From Spirochaetaceae bacterium (GTDB lineage Bacteria; Spirochaetota; Spirochaetia; SZUA-6; Bin103): 64,000 nt of DNA. The translations under genes and the position numbers were made by a program. Shown piece after piece: positions 41,240 to 50,152 of the stretch (positions within the stretch are counted from its first letter, which is position 1; each line of letters starts with the position of its first letter). A model generated the notes under the pieces. The model saw only the letters and a program-made list of their open reading frames with translations. It searched no databases and was not told the origin of the DNA. The DNA lies in NCBI GenBank assembly GCA_028821475.1, contig JAPPGB010000148.1, forward strand, positions 1 to 64,000. The letters are read 5' to 3'.

Positions 41240-42418
41240 TTACCGGATCGAGTCGAGTGCCGCGGCGATGTCGAGGAGGTAGAGTTGGCGGCCGCCGGCA
41301 TGGGCGGAGTCGATGGTGACCAGCCGGCCGCCCGGGTCGGAGCGCGGGTGCAGGTCGCAGCGCGACTCGTCGCGGTACGCCTCCGGGGCGTGGAAGCCGC
41401 CGAGCTCGACGCGGGTGCCGGTGGGCACGTGGTACAGGTACAGCTCTTGGGTGCGCGTCCCTTCGCGCGGGTAGGTGTCGTTAAGGATCCAGGCCGGGTC
41501 GCTCAGGTAGGTGCAGTGGCCGTTCAGGGTCATGGCGTGCTTGCCGATCACCTCCACCCGGTCGGTGCGGTCCCGGTAGACGTAGAACGCGCCCTCGTGG
41601 GAGGGCTGCCAGGACCACGCCAGGATGGTCTCGGGGTCGCGCCAGATGAAGTGCGACATGCCGCCGTAGTCGTCCACCACGTGCAGGTCGGAGCCGTCGG
41701 CGTTGGCCGTGAACATGCGCGTGCGCATGCCCGGTACGCCGGGGGTCCGCCAGCGGTGCAGGAAGATGAAGCGCGTGCCGTCGGGGTTGAACAGCAGGTG
41801 GTTGAAGTAGTGCTTGGCCCGCGACAGGTCGGCGTGCGGGTAGGGGACGGCCGCGGCGTCGGCCACCGAGATGATCTGTCGGGTCTCACCGGTGTCCAGG
41901 TCGACGATGTGGATGCCGGACTCCTCGGGGGCGAACTGGTCCGCGTAGGGGTCGGGGATGCCCTCGTAGCCGTAGCCGGGGCGCATGTCGTTGAGCCGGC
42001 GGAAGTCGGGGCCGACGGCGCTGCGGCCGTCGGGTGCGAGCGCGTAGACGGGTGCCGGCACGGTGCGGCTGGCGCCGGTGTCGGTGTCGGTGATGCGCGC
42101 CACGTAGCGGTCGCCGGCGCGCTCGTTCCAGATCACCTCGGTCGCCGATCCGGGCAGCCACTGCAGCATGCAGCCTTGCTGCCAGCACCACGCCGTGGTA
42201 GTGCCGAGCGGCAACCACGCGTCGCCGTCCTCGAGGTCGATCATGCCGATGCGGATTTCGTCTCCCGGGCGCGGCGCGCGATGCTCGAAATCGCCCGCCA
42301 TGGCCAGCACGTAGCGCGAGGTAGGGTCAAACTGCAGCTTGTCGTAGTATCCGAACCAGTGGTACCCGGGCCCCTTCGTGATGGCCCGGATCGGCACCTG
42401 CGCCTGCGAATCACCCAT
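41240..42418 (-). CDS. Beta-propeller protein, oligogalacturonate-lyase-like (PD40 repeats)
   Basis: A 392-residue protein without signal peptide. Repeated blades of the PD40/TolB type are visible: GYHWFGYYDKLQFDPTSRYV, AWLPLGTTTAWCWQQGCMLQ, HYFNHLLFNPDGTRFIFLH, HVVDDYGGMSHFIWRDP, and RCDLHPRSDPGGRLVTIDS. This is the fold of oligogalacturonate lyase, a cytoplasmic enzyme that splits unsaturated pectin dimers, but the assignment to that activity is uncertain. ATG 42418 is chosen over upstream ATGs because similarity begins there. It heads a cluster (with M20 peptidase and HAD hydrolase) that is duplicated in decayed form at 31.4-33.0 kb. Confidence 0.75.
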   Translation of the reverse strand: MGDSQAQVPIRAITKGPGYHWFGYYDKLQFDPTSRYVLAMAGDFEHRAPRPGDEIRIGMIDLEDGDAWLPLGTTTAWCWQQGCMLQWLPGSATEVIWNERAGDRYVARITDTDTGASRTVPAPVYALAPDGRSAVGPDFRRLNDMRPGYGYEGIPDPYADQFAPEESGIHIVDLDTGETRQIISVADAAAVPYPHADLSRAKHYFNHLLFNPDGTRFIFLHRWRTPGVPGMRTRMFTANADGSDLHVVDDYGGMSHFIWRDPETILAWSWQPSHEGAFYVYRDRTDRVEVIGKHAMTLNGHCTYLSDPAWILNDTYPREGTRTQELYLYHVPTGTRVELGGFHAPEAYRDESRCDLHPRSDPGGRLVTIDSAHAGGRQLYLLDIAAALDSIR

Positions 42419-42526
42419 GCGGCACCCTGCCGTCGTCGGTCCGGTCGTTATCCACCATTGGCCGACAACCTGATACAGCATACCCGCCGCGTCAAGCACT
42501 CGCCGGGCCTCGGCACGCTCGGCGGG

Positions 42527-43750
42527 TCAGGACAGGTGCAGGCGCCGGGAGATGAAGGTGTGCAGGATGCGGTAGTACTGCAGCATCGAGTCGATGTCGA
42601 TCCACTCGTCGACGCGGTGCACGTTGCCGACCACCGGCCGGCTGATGATGGCCGGGACGCCTTGCGCGGAGAAGAAGCGCGCGTCGCTGGCGCCGGGGGT
42701 GCGCAGTTCCCGCAGCGGAGTGCCGAGCACCTGCTCGGTGATGGTGCGGAAGTCGGCGTCCACGGTCATGCTGGTGCACTCGGTCACGTTGGGCAGCGAC
42801 AGCTCCGCGCCGGGGCTGAGGCAGGCCTGCACCTCGCGCAGCATGGTCGCCACCGTCCACGGTGGCGTGAAGCGTACGTCGACGCCGGCGCGCGCGAACT
42901 CGGGCACCCGGTTCACCGACTTGCTCTCCGACTCCAGCGTGGTGATGGTGGCGGTGGGGTGCCAGTGGTCGGGCCGGTCGGTGGCGAGCGCGTCGAACCG
43001 CTCGCGCATCCTGGCCAGGTCGTGCAGCATGCCGTCCACCGGGTTGTTGCCGGTCCACGGGTAGGCACCGTGGGTGGAGGCGCCGCGCCACACCACCTCC
43101 ACGTGCAGCAGGCCCTTCTCCGCCACCACGACGGTGTCGATGGAGCCGCCGTCGGGCAGGATGGCCAGGTCGCAGGACAGCCCCTGGTCCAGGAGGTAGC
43201 GGGTGCCGTGCTGGCTGCCGCGCTCCTCGTCGGCCGTGATCACCAGGCCGAGCCGCACCTCCGGATGGCGGCTCACCAACTCCCCGAATAGCGACACCAT
43301 GATCGCCAACGACCCTTTCATGTCACCGGCGCCCGGGCCGTAGATGCGCCCGTCGCGCACCCGCGCCCGATAGTGGCGCCGCGAGCCGTGGTCGACCACG
43401 TCGACGTGCCCCACCAGCAGGATCGACGGTGTCTCGACCGCCGCCGGCATCACCACCAGCGACGGTACGCCCTCGCACAGATGTTCGTCGATGCGCACGC
43501 CGGCGAGCGGCCCCAGGCGGCCGCGCAGCAGTTCCAGGCCGCGCTCAATCGCCGACGGATGCGCCGCCGAGCTCGGCACGTGCACCAGCGCGCGGGTCAG
43601 GTCAATCAGATCCGGACGCATCTGCGGATGCAGATCCGGATGCATCTGCGTATGCAGATCCGTACGCATATGCGCGCGCAGGTCCGTGCGGACATCCGTG
43701 CGGACTTCCGTGCGCAGTTCGCCGTTCTCCGTGCTGCGGTTGGAGGCCAT
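42527..43750 (-). CDS. M20-family metallopeptidase (ArgE/DapE-like)
   Basis: A 407-residue M20 enzyme. Metal-site motifs: LLVGHVDVVDHG (first histidine and aspartate), GPGAGDMKGSLA (bridging aspartate), TADEERGSQHGT (catalytic Glu pair), and VGNVHRVDEWI near the end (last histidine). It would hydrolyse an N-acyl amino acid or small peptide. The start is ATG 43750 (MASNRSTENGEL), shared with the decayed copy. Residues 13-48 are encoded by a 12-base tandem repeat (43607-43714), giving a four-residue pattern such as RTDV, RTDL and HPDL that is absent from the decayed copy and probably forms a flexible tail. Confidence 0.88.
   Translation of the reverse strand: MASNRSTENGELRTEVRTDVRTDLRAHMRTDLHTQMHPDLHPQMRPDLIDLTRALVHVPSSAAHPSAIERGLELLRGRLGPLAGVRIDEHLCEGVPSLVVMPAAVETPSILLVGHVDVVDHGSRRHYRARVRDGRIYGPGAGDMKGSLAIMVSLFGELVSRHPEVRLGLVITADEERGSQHGTRYLLDQGLSCDLAILPDGGSIDTVVVAEKGLLHVEVVWRGASTHGAYPWTGNNPVDGMLHDLARMRERFDALATDRPDHWHPTATITTLESESKSVNRVPEFARAGVDVRFTPPWTVATMLREVQACLSPGAELSLPNVTECTSMTVDADFRTITEQVLGTPLRELRTPGASDARFFSAQGVPAIISRPVVGNVHRVDEWIDIDSMLQYYRILHTFISRRLHLS
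43607..43714. repeat. 12-bp minisatellite (nine units) inside the M20 gene
   Basis: Nine consecutive 12-base units vary around CAGATCCGGATG and CATCTGCGTATG, partly alternating as a 24-base higher-order repeat. The period keeps the reading frame, so each unit encodes four residues of the M20 N-terminal tail. The decayed paralogue around 32640-32660 has only one or two units at this place. Confidence 0.9.
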
Positions 43751-43817
43751 GGCCGGCGCCGGTTCAGCCGCGTCCCGCGGTCGCGGCGCCTTCGCCGGAG
43801 ACGGCGCCGGCACCGGT

Positions 43818-44591
43818 TCAGGCACCACCCGCGCCGGCGGCGCCCGCCGCCCCGGCTCCGGTGTAGCGTCCGCCGCCGCCGTCCCAGCGCACCAGCACCG
43901 GTTCCAGGTCGGCGAGCGAACGCAAGTCCGGCTGCGTCCCGTCGGCGTCGGCGCCGGTGCGGTCGATCAGCAGCGGCGTGATGCCGGCCCGCCGCGCGCC
44001 GTACACGTCCCAGCGCGGGTCGTCGCCGACGAACACGCACTCCTCGGGGCGGCAGGCGAAGTGGTGCAGTGCGGCGCGGAACAGCGGGCGGGCCGGCTTG
44101 CGCCACCCCACCTCGCCGCAGAACAGGGCAAGGTCGCAGCGCGCCGCCAGTCCGTGCCGCGCCAGTTCCTCGTGCCACGCCCACGGCGGCGTGCCCCACG
44201 GCGCATTGGACAGGATGCCGATCCGGTAGCCGCGTCGCCGCCACGAGGACAGCGCGTCGAGCGTATCGTCGTAGCGGCGCGCGGTGGCAAAGATGGGTCC
44301 CATGAACGCGCGGCTCATGACGCGCATGACGTCACTGTCGGCACCGCCGCGCAGCCGGAAGATGCGCGCCAAGCGCCGGTGCAGCGGGCGCACCCGGTAG
44401 TTGCGCGCGGTGTAGTTTTCCTCTGCCACCCGGAGCGTCACTTCGGCGCCGGGAGGAACCGGGTGGCCGGCCCCGCTGAGCGCCCGCCCGGCCAGGCGGA
44501 TCGACTCCCGCAGGACCGGCGTGAACCCGCCGGGCCGAAAGTACTCGACCAGGGTATTGCCAAGATCGAACAGCAGAACCGATTTGCGCAT
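43818..44591 (-). CDS. HAD-superfamily hydrolase
   Basis: A 257-residue HAD phosphatase. Motif I is FDLGNTL (nucleophile D9; the usual second aspartate is glycine, which occurs in some HAD groups but may weaken phosphatase activity). Motif II is LSNAPW, the motif III lysine is in GWRKPA, and motif IV is FVGDDPRWDV. The cap domain lies between residues 20 and 100. The C-terminus is alanine/glycine rich. ATG 44591. It shares its orientation with M20 and the propeller gene and is divergent from the ABC-2 exporter. Substrate unknown. Confidence 0.85.
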   Translation of the reverse strand: MRKSVLLFDLGNTLVEYFRPGGFTPVLRESIRLAGRALSGAGHPVPPGAEVTLRVAEENYTARNYRVRPLHRRLARIFRLRGGADSDVMRVMSRAFMGPIFATARRYDDTLDALSSWRRRGYRIGILSNAPWGTPPWAWHEELARHGLAARCDLALFCGEVGWRKPARPLFRAALHHFACRPEECVFVGDDPRWDVYGARRAGITPLLIDRTGADADGTQPDLRSLADLEPVLVRWDGGGGRYTGAGAAGAAGAGGA

Positions 44592-44670
44592 TGAGTGCCC
44601 GACTGTACGCGATGGTGCCGAGGTCAAGCAACGCATTTCGAATCGGAGCAACCGGAGCAGTTCCTCTCGC

Positions 44671-44706
44671 GCTGCCGTGCGCCATCGGGCTGCCGTGCGC
44701 CATCGG
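44671..44706. repeat. 18-bp tandem duplication
   Basis: GCTGCCGTGCGCCATCGG occurs twice in direct succession in the divergent promoter region between the HAD gene and the ABC-2 permease. It may change spacing of promoter elements. No other feature is seen in 44592-44808. Confidence 0.8.
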
Positions 44707-44808
44707 GCTGGCCTGATCCCCCGCCCGCGCGCGGCTGCGCCGGACCGTGCCGTACGGCGGCGGCCAATTTCGGTTGCCGGCGTCGACACCTCTCGCTACA
44801 TTCCCGCG

Positions 44809-45606
44809 ATGCGGCCGCGGCTCTACGGGCACATTGTCAAGACGCGATTCCTGTCGAGCCTCGAGTATCGCACGGAGGTGGCGTTCCTCGTTCTGACCAG
44901 CTTCGTCGTGGTGGTCGGCATGTCGTTCCTGTGGAAGGCGCTGTACGGCGACCAGGAGGCCGCGCGCGCGGTAACCCTGGGCCAGATGCTGGTGTACCTG
45001 ATCGCCGCCCAGACGATGAATCAACTGCTCTTCTCCGATCTGCCCGAGCAGATCAACGAGCGCATCTACAACGGCAGCATCAGCATCGACCTGATCCGCC
45101 CGATGCACCTGTGGGCGGCGTGGGTGGCCGACGACCTGGGCGCGGCGGTGAGCCGGCTGCTCATCCGGGGCGTGCCGCTGGTCGTGGTGGCGTCGCTGCT
45201 GATTGCCGTCCCGCTGCCGGCGAGCGGGCCGCTGTTCCTGTGGTTCCTGCTCAGTCTCGGTTTCAGCTACGTGCTGATGACGTCGATCAGCTACATGGTC
45301 GGGCTCACCTCCATCTGGTACATGGACTTCGGCAACTTCGGCCTGGTCGTGCGCGCTACGGTCGTGTTCCTGTCCGGCAGCGTGGTGCCGATCTGGTTCT
45401 TTCCCGAATGGTTCCAACGGGTCTCGTCGTTCCTGCCGTTCATCTATATCTACCAGTTCCCGCTCGGCATCTACATCGGCAAGTACGCGGGCACGGAGAT
45501 TCTCGAAGGTCTCGCGACGCAGCTCCTGTGGATTGCCGTGGGCGTGCTCTGTGCCGCCATGATGTGGAACCTGGTCAAGAAGAAGATCGTGGTGCAGGGG
45601 GGATGA
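44809..45606 (+). CDS. ABC-2 type permease (COG4587-like)
   Basis: A 265-residue membrane protein with six predicted helices: FLVLTSFVVVVGMSFLWKAL, VASLLIAVPLPASGPLFLWF, a FVVLTS-like N-terminal pair, VVFLSGSVVPIWFFPEWF, and LLWIAVGVLCAAMMWNLV. The SGSVVPIWFFP segment is typical of the permeases that go with COG4586 ATPases. ATG 44809 follows the short divergent promoter region. Its stop overlaps the next gene's ATG (ATGA). Together with the next two genes it forms an exporter of unknown cargo. Confidence 0.88.
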   Translation: MRPRLYGHIVKTRFLSSLEYRTEVAFLVLTSFVVVVGMSFLWKALYGDQEAARAVTLGQMLVYLIAAQTMNQLLFSDLPEQINERIYNGSISIDLIRPMHLWAAWVADDLGAAVSRLLIRGVPLVVVASLLIAVPLPASGPLFLWFLLSLGFSYVLMTSISYMVGLTSIWYMDFGNFGLVVRATVVFLSGSVVPIWFFPEWFQRVSSFLPFIYIYQFPLGIYIGKYAGTEILEGLATQLLWIAVGVLCAAMMWNLVKKKIVVQGG

Positions 45607-46418
45607 TGAGCACCCTCGCCCGCCACCTCCGCGTCAGCCTGTTCTATACCAAGCTGTCGTTGATCCGCCTCATCGAGTATCCGGTCTACCTGCAGAACAT
45701 CTTCCTGATGAATCTGACCACCGCCGTAACCGGCTTCTTCGTGATCCGGGTGATGTTCACGGAATTCCAGGCGATCGGCGAGTGGAGCGTCGCCGAGGTG
45801 TCGTTCCTGTACAGCTTCAATCTCATGACCCATGGCATCGTGCTGGTGGTGGCGCAACCGATCTGGTACATGGGCCGCGTTATCTTGCGCGGCGATTTCG
45901 ACCTGCTGCTGGTGCGCCCCCTGGACACGCTGTGGCTGCACGTCTCGCGCGGGGTCAACTACATGGACCTGGCCAACCCGATCCTGGCGCTGGTGATGAT
46001 CATCTACAGCCTGGCCGAGATGGGCTTCACTGCCACGGCGGGCAACGTGACCGGCCTGGTGCTGCTCCTGGTGCTGTGCAGCATCATCCGCGGCGCGCTC
46101 TACCTGGTCGGCTCGACTACCTGCTTCTGGTGGCGCAATCGCGAGTCCCTCAAGGAGTTCTCGGCGTCGCTGATGAACGACATCGGGCGCTACCCGCTGA
46201 CCGTCTACCCGTGGGTGATGCAGTTCATCCTCACGTTCCTCATACCAACCGGCTTCGTCGCCTTCTACCCGGCGTCGGCGGTGCTGGGTATCGAGGACGG
46301 CCTGGTTGCCGGCGCCGGGGTGTTCGTCGCCATGGCGATCATGGCCGCGGTACTCACCGTGGGGTCCTACCTGTTTTTCCGCCTCGGGCTCCGGTACTAC
46401 GAGAGCGCCGGGCATTAG
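45603..46418 (+). CDS. ABC-2 type permease (COG3694-like)
   Basis: A 271-residue membrane protein: YLQNIFLMNLTTAVTGFFVI, SFNLMTHGIVLVVAQPIWYM, GDFDLLLVRPLDTL, GLVLLLVLCSIIRGALYLVG, FILTFLIPTGFVAFYPASA, and AMAIMAAVLTVGSYLFF. The FDLLLVRPL and PTGFVAFYPA motifs mark the COG3694 permease of this exporter type. It starts at ATG 45603, overlapping the previous stop; ATG 45606 is an in-frame alternative. Heterodimer partner of the 44809 protein. Confidence 0.88.
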   Translation: MMSTLARHLRVSLFYTKLSLIRLIEYPVYLQNIFLMNLTTAVTGFFVIRVMFTEFQAIGEWSVAEVSFLYSFNLMTHGIVLVVAQPIWYMGRVILRGDFDLLLVRPLDTLWLHVSRGVNYMDLANPILALVMIIYSLAEMGFTATAGNVTGLVLLLVLCSIIRGALYLVGSTTCFWWRNRESLKEFSASLMNDIGRYPLTVYPWVMQFILTFLIPTGFVAFYPASAVLGIEDGLVAGAGVFVAMAIMAAVLTVGSYLFFRLGLRYYESAGH

Positions 46419-46429
46419 CGAGCAGCCGA

Positions 46430-47437
46430 ATGAGCATCATCGAGACAAGGCGCATCTCCAAGACCTTCAAGGTCAACCAGAAGAAGAAAGGCCTGGCTGG
46501 AGCGGTGAAAGGGATGCTGTTCCCTGACATTCGCTCCATCGAGGCGGTCAAGGACGTATCGTTCAGCGTCGAGCAGGGCGAGATCATCGGCTACATCGGT
46601 CCGAACGGCTCCGGCAAGAGCACCACCATCAAGATGCTGTGCGGCATCCTGCATCCCACGGCGGGCTCGGTCGCGGTCAACGGTCTGGAGTTGCCCAGGA
46701 AGCGGCGCGAGCTGGCGAAGGACATCGGGGTGGTGTTCGGGCAGCGCAGCCAACTGTACTGGGACATCCGGCTGGGGGAGACGTTCGAGCTGCTCAAGCG
46801 CATGTACGACATCAGCGACGCCGATTACGCCGAGCGCATGGGCGTCTTCGACGAGCTGCTCGACATCGGCGAGATCGTCGACCAGCCGGTGCGCCAGCTT
46901 TCGCTCGGCCAGAGCATGCGCGGCAACCTGGTGGGCGCGTTCCTGCACGCCCCCAAGCTGCTGTTCCTGGACGAACCGACCATCGGTCTCGACATCGTCG
47001 GCAAGAAGAAGATCCAGACCTTCATCCGGGAGATGAACCGCGCCTACCGCACGACCGTGGTCCTGACCACCCACGACCTGTCCGACATCGAGAAGCTGTG
47101 CGAGCGCATCATCGTCATCAACCACGGCCGCATCGTGGAGGACGACCGGCTCGCGAACATTACCCGCAAGCTCGCTCCCTACAAGCTGGTCTACGTGCTG
47201 ACCGATGACGCCGTTCCGCGCATCGACATTCCCGGTTGCCGGCTGCGGTCGGCGGATGACAGCAGGATCTGCCTCGAGTTCGACCACCATCAGCACGACT
47301 CGGTCGAGCTCATCGCGCAGCTCTCGCGTCTCATGCGGATCAACGACTTCAGCATCGTCGACCCGGACATCGAGGAGGTGATCGAGACCTACTACGGAGC
47401 ACCACCGGCGGATCGGGCCGACGATGCGGGTTCGTAG
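46430..47437 (+). CDS. ABC-2 type exporter ATPase (COG4586-like)
   Basis: A 335-residue ATPase: Walker A GPNGSGKST, Q-loop VVFGQRSQLYWDI, signature LSLGQSMRGNL (LSLGQ in place of LSGGQ, normal in this group), Walker B LLFLDEPTIGLD, and switch TTHDLSDIEK. A C-terminal 100-residue domain (LAPYKLVYVLTDDAVPRI) is also characteristic. It drives the two permeases upstream; ATG 46430 is 11 bases after their stop. The cargo is unknown. It converges with the YcaQ-like gene. Confidence 0.9.
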   Translation: MSIIETRRISKTFKVNQKKKGLAGAVKGMLFPDIRSIEAVKDVSFSVEQGEIIGYIGPNGSGKSTTIKMLCGILHPTAGSVAVNGLELPRKRRELAKDIGVVFGQRSQLYWDIRLGETFELLKRMYDISDADYAERMGVFDELLDIGEIVDQPVRQLSLGQSMRGNLVGAFLHAPKLLFLDEPTIGLDIVGKKKIQTFIREMNRAYRTTVVLTTHDLSDIEKLCERIIVINHGRIVEDDRLANITRKLAPYKLVYVLTDDAVPRIDIPGCRLRSADDSRICLEFDHHQHDSVELIAQLSRLMRINDFSIVDPDIEEVIETYYGAPPADRADDAGS

Positions 47438-47463
47438 AGGGTCGGGGCTGCGGGCCGCGGGAG

Positions 47464-48735
47464 CTACAGCGCCGCGGTAAGCCGGGCGCCGAAGTCGGAG
47501 GGTTCGCTGTGTTCGACGGCGAGGTCGCCGGCGGCGTGGAAGCGCATGAAGTCGCGCATGGCGCGCGCCACCGAGGTGGCGAGCCGGGCGCTTGGCCGGA
47601 CGCCCGGCTCCAGGTAGAGCTTCTTGAGCCGCAGCAAGCCGGTGGTGCGCTCCAGCTTGGGGTCGAAACGGCCCACCAAGCGGTCGCGGTCCAGGAGCGG
47701 CAGGCAGAAGTAGCCCCACTCGCGCTGCGGCCGCGGCTTGTAGCACTCCAGCACCTGCCGGAACCGCCACATCTGCTGGTCGCGCCCGTTGGCCCAGAAC
47801 AGGCTGTCGAACGGGCTCAGGAAGGTGGTGCGGCGCGCGCGCAGGTCGCCGTCCGCGGCTCGCTGCAGCAGTTCCAGGTTGTCGCGGTGCACGACCAACT
47901 CGTGATCGGCGCGGTCGGCCAGCCGCGCCGTTACCGTGACGAGCCGGCCCTCGGCCAGCAGCCGGTCGATGATCGGCCGAGCCTCGGCCTGCCTGGCATG
48001 GAAGTAGTGGGCCACCTGGGCGGGGGTGCAGATGCCGAGCGCCTTGCTCGAAATCGCCAGCAGTGCGGCCAGTGCGTCCTCGCGGGCCGGCTCGCGGCGG
48101 TCGACCCATGCCGGCAGCACGCGGTCGCGCAGGTCGTACACGCGCTGGAAGTTGATCCGGTTGGAGATAGCCAACGCGCCGGTGTCGTACAGGTGTTCCA
48201 GCGCGATCTTGGCGTCGTCCCAGTTCCACCAGGTGCCGGGCTGCTTCTTCTCGGTGCGGATGTCCGCCGGTCGGAGCGGCCCTTCGGCCTCGATGCGCGC
48301 CATCACCTGCCGCAGTAGCCGGGCCTTTGCGGCGTCGCGCACCCACCTGCGGTGCCAGCCGCTGCGGCCCTCCGCCCGCCGACGCATCATCGGCATCGCC
48401 AGGCGGTAGTGGGTCAGCGGAATGATGCAGGCGGCGTGCATCCAGTTCTCGAACAGCCGCCGCCCGTTGTCCGGCCCGCCGCTGCCGCCTTCGAACAACA
48501 GGCGGTCCAGGTGGCCGGGATCGTACGTGCCGAGCCGGCTCCACAGGGTCAGGTACTGCGCCCGCCGCACCACCTGCAGGGTGTCGATCTGCACCCACCC
48601 GACCCGCTCGACGGCGGCATACACGTCGTTGGCGGAGGGACTGCCGCCGCGCCGCAGCGGTTCACACAACCCCTGTGCATGCAGCGCCAGGGCCCGCACC
48701 GCCGCCAGCGGGTACACGGTTGCCGATCGGGTCAT
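47464..48735 (-). CDS. YcaQ/AlkX-like winged-helix DNA glycosylase
   Basis: A 423-residue HTH_42-family protein. The YcaQ-type catalytic motif QxD is present as VQIDT (Q49, D51). Further motifs: RRAQYLTLWSRLG, HAACIIPLTHYRLAMPMMRR, FLSPFDSLFWANGRD, REWGYFCLPLLDRDRLVGRF, and LKKLYLEPG. These enzymes unhook interstrand DNA crosslinks. The length is usual. It stands alone on the minus strand with ATG 48735. Confidence 0.87.
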   Translation of the reverse strand: MTRSATVYPLAAVRALALHAQGLCEPLRRGGSPSANDVYAAVERVGWVQIDTLQVVRRAQYLTLWSRLGTYDPGHLDRLLFEGGSGGPDNGRRLFENWMHAACIIPLTHYRLAMPMMRRRAEGRSGWHRRWVRDAAKARLLRQVMARIEAEGPLRPADIRTEKKQPGTWWNWDDAKIALEHLYDTGALAISNRINFQRVYDLRDRVLPAWVDRREPAREDALAALLAISSKALGICTPAQVAHYFHARQAEARPIIDRLLAEGRLVTVTARLADRADHELVVHRDNLELLQRAADGDLRARRTTFLSPFDSLFWANGRDQQMWRFRQVLECYKPRPQREWGYFCLPLLDRDRLVGRFDPKLERTTGLLRLKKLYLEPGVRPSARLATSVARAMRDFMRFHAAGDLAVEHSEPSDFGARLTAAL

Positions 48736-48821
48736 GCCTCAGTCCTGAACGGATCCCGTTGCTGCGTTGCCGTCGCGCGCCGGTGGTGGGCCAATATGGA
48801 GACCAAGGAGAGGGAACTCAC

Positions 48822-49037
48822 GTGAGAGATAGTCTGTCATACAACGGATACGTCGGGTCGGTGCACTTCGACGCGGACGACGAAGTCTTCTACGGCAAAA
48901 TCGTCGGCGTCGATGACCTGGTCACCTTCGAGGGTACCATGGTAGCAGACCTCGCTGCGTCGTTTCGGGATGCGGTAGAGGATTATATCGCGCTGTGCCG
49001 GAGCATCGGGAAGCCGGCTCGCTCGACCAAGAGCTGA
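48822..49037 (+). CDS. HicB-like antitoxin, truncated (orphan)
   Basis: A 71-residue protein with the HicB RNase-H-like half: YNGYVGSVHFDADDEVFYGK, VTFEGTMVADLAASFRDAVE, and DYIALCRSIGKPA. It stops where other HicB proteins continue into a ribbon-helix-helix domain (compare 54708-55028). GTG 48822 has AGGAGAGGG upstream. No HicA gene is adjacent. Either a degenerated antitoxin or a free partner-binding domain. Confidence 0.75.
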   Translation: MRDSLSYNGYVGSVHFDADDEVFYGKIVGVDDLVTFEGTMVADLAASFRDAVEDYIALCRSIGKPARSTKS

Positions 49038-49155
49038 CCGTGCAGGAGACCCTGCTGCGCGCCATCGGCCTCGCCTGAAGCGCGTCTTCCCGCCGCCCGC
49101 GGACCGCCTCCGGCTGGTGGACAAGTGCGCCGGGCATGGCACAATATCTGGCCTG

Positions 49156-50151
49156 ATGACCCAGTACATCGTCCGCCGGGTGCTCTACATGGTGCTTTCG
49201 CTGGCGGTGCTGTCGCTGGTGGCCTTCATGATCATCCAGCTCCCGCCCGGCGACTATGTGACCACCTTCGTGCACATGATGCAGCAGCGTGGCATTGCCG
49301 TGGACGAGGCGATGATGCGCGCCCTGTACGAGCGCTACGCGTTCGACCGGCCGGTGCACGAGCAGTACCTGAAGTGGATCGGCAACATCGTGCTGCGCGG
49401 CGACCTGGGCGAGTCGATGGCGTTCAACGACTCGGTGGCGGACCTGATCGCCGAACGGCTCACCCTGTCGGTGATCCTGTCGCTGGGCACGCTGATCATC
49501 ACCTACATCATCGCCGTGCCGATCGGCATCTACTCCGCCACCCATCCCTATTCGGTCGGCGACTACGCCGGCACGGTGTTCGGGTTCATCGGCCTGGCGA
49601 CACCGAATTTCCTGCTGGCGCTGATCCTGATGTTCGTTACCCTGCGCCTGTTCGGATGGAGTCCCGGCGGCCTGTTCTCGCCCGAGTTCCTGGCGGCGCC
49701 GTGGAGCCTGGCGCGCGTCTGGGACCTGATGAAGCACCTGCCGGTGCCGTTGATCGTGATCGGCACGGCAGGCACGGCCGGATTGATCCGCATCCTGCGC
49801 AGCTCGCTGGCCGACGAGCTGTCCCGCCAGTACGTGATCACTGCGCGCGCCAAGGGCGTCGACGAGCGGCGCATCCTGTTCAAGTACCCGGTGCGCATCG
49901 CCATCAACCCGATCATCAGCGCGATCGGCTACCTGTTGCCGGGCATCGTGTCGGGCGAGGCGCTGGTGTCGATCGTGCTGAGCCTGCCCACCATCGGTCC
50001 CATGCTGCTGGACGGTCTGCGCCAGCAGGACATGTACCTGGCCAGCAGCGTGATCCTGATGCTCGGCATGCTGACCATGGTGGGCACGCTGATATCGGAC
50101 ATGCTGCTGGTGGTGGTCGACCCGCGCATCCGCTTCGAGCAGAAGAATTGA
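49156..50151 (+). CDS. Peptide ABC transporter permease, OppB type
   Basis: A 331-residue permease: MTQYIVRRVLYMVLSLAVLS, LPPGDYVTTFVHMM, VPIGIYSATHPYSVGDYAG, TPNFLLALILMFV, the EAA-type loop AKGVDERRILFKYPVRIAI, and VDPRIRFEQKN. ATG 49156. First gene of a plus-strand operon OppB-OppC-binding protein, the reverse of the order in the other sets. It ends one base before the oppC start. Confidence 0.92.
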   Translation: MTQYIVRRVLYMVLSLAVLSLVAFMIIQLPPGDYVTTFVHMMQQRGIAVDEAMMRALYERYAFDRPVHEQYLKWIGNIVLRGDLGESMAFNDSVADLIAERLTLSVILSLGTLIITYIIAVPIGIYSATHPYSVGDYAGTVFGFIGLATPNFLLALILMFVTLRLFGWSPGGLFSPEFLAAPWSLARVWDLMKHLPVPLIVIGTAGTAGLIRILRSSLADELSRQYVITARAKGVDERRILFKYPVRIAINPIISAIGYLLPGIVSGEALVSIVLSLPTIGPMLLDGLRQQDMYLASSVILMLGMLTMVGTLISDMLLVVVDPRIRFEQKN

Positions 50152-50152
50152 C

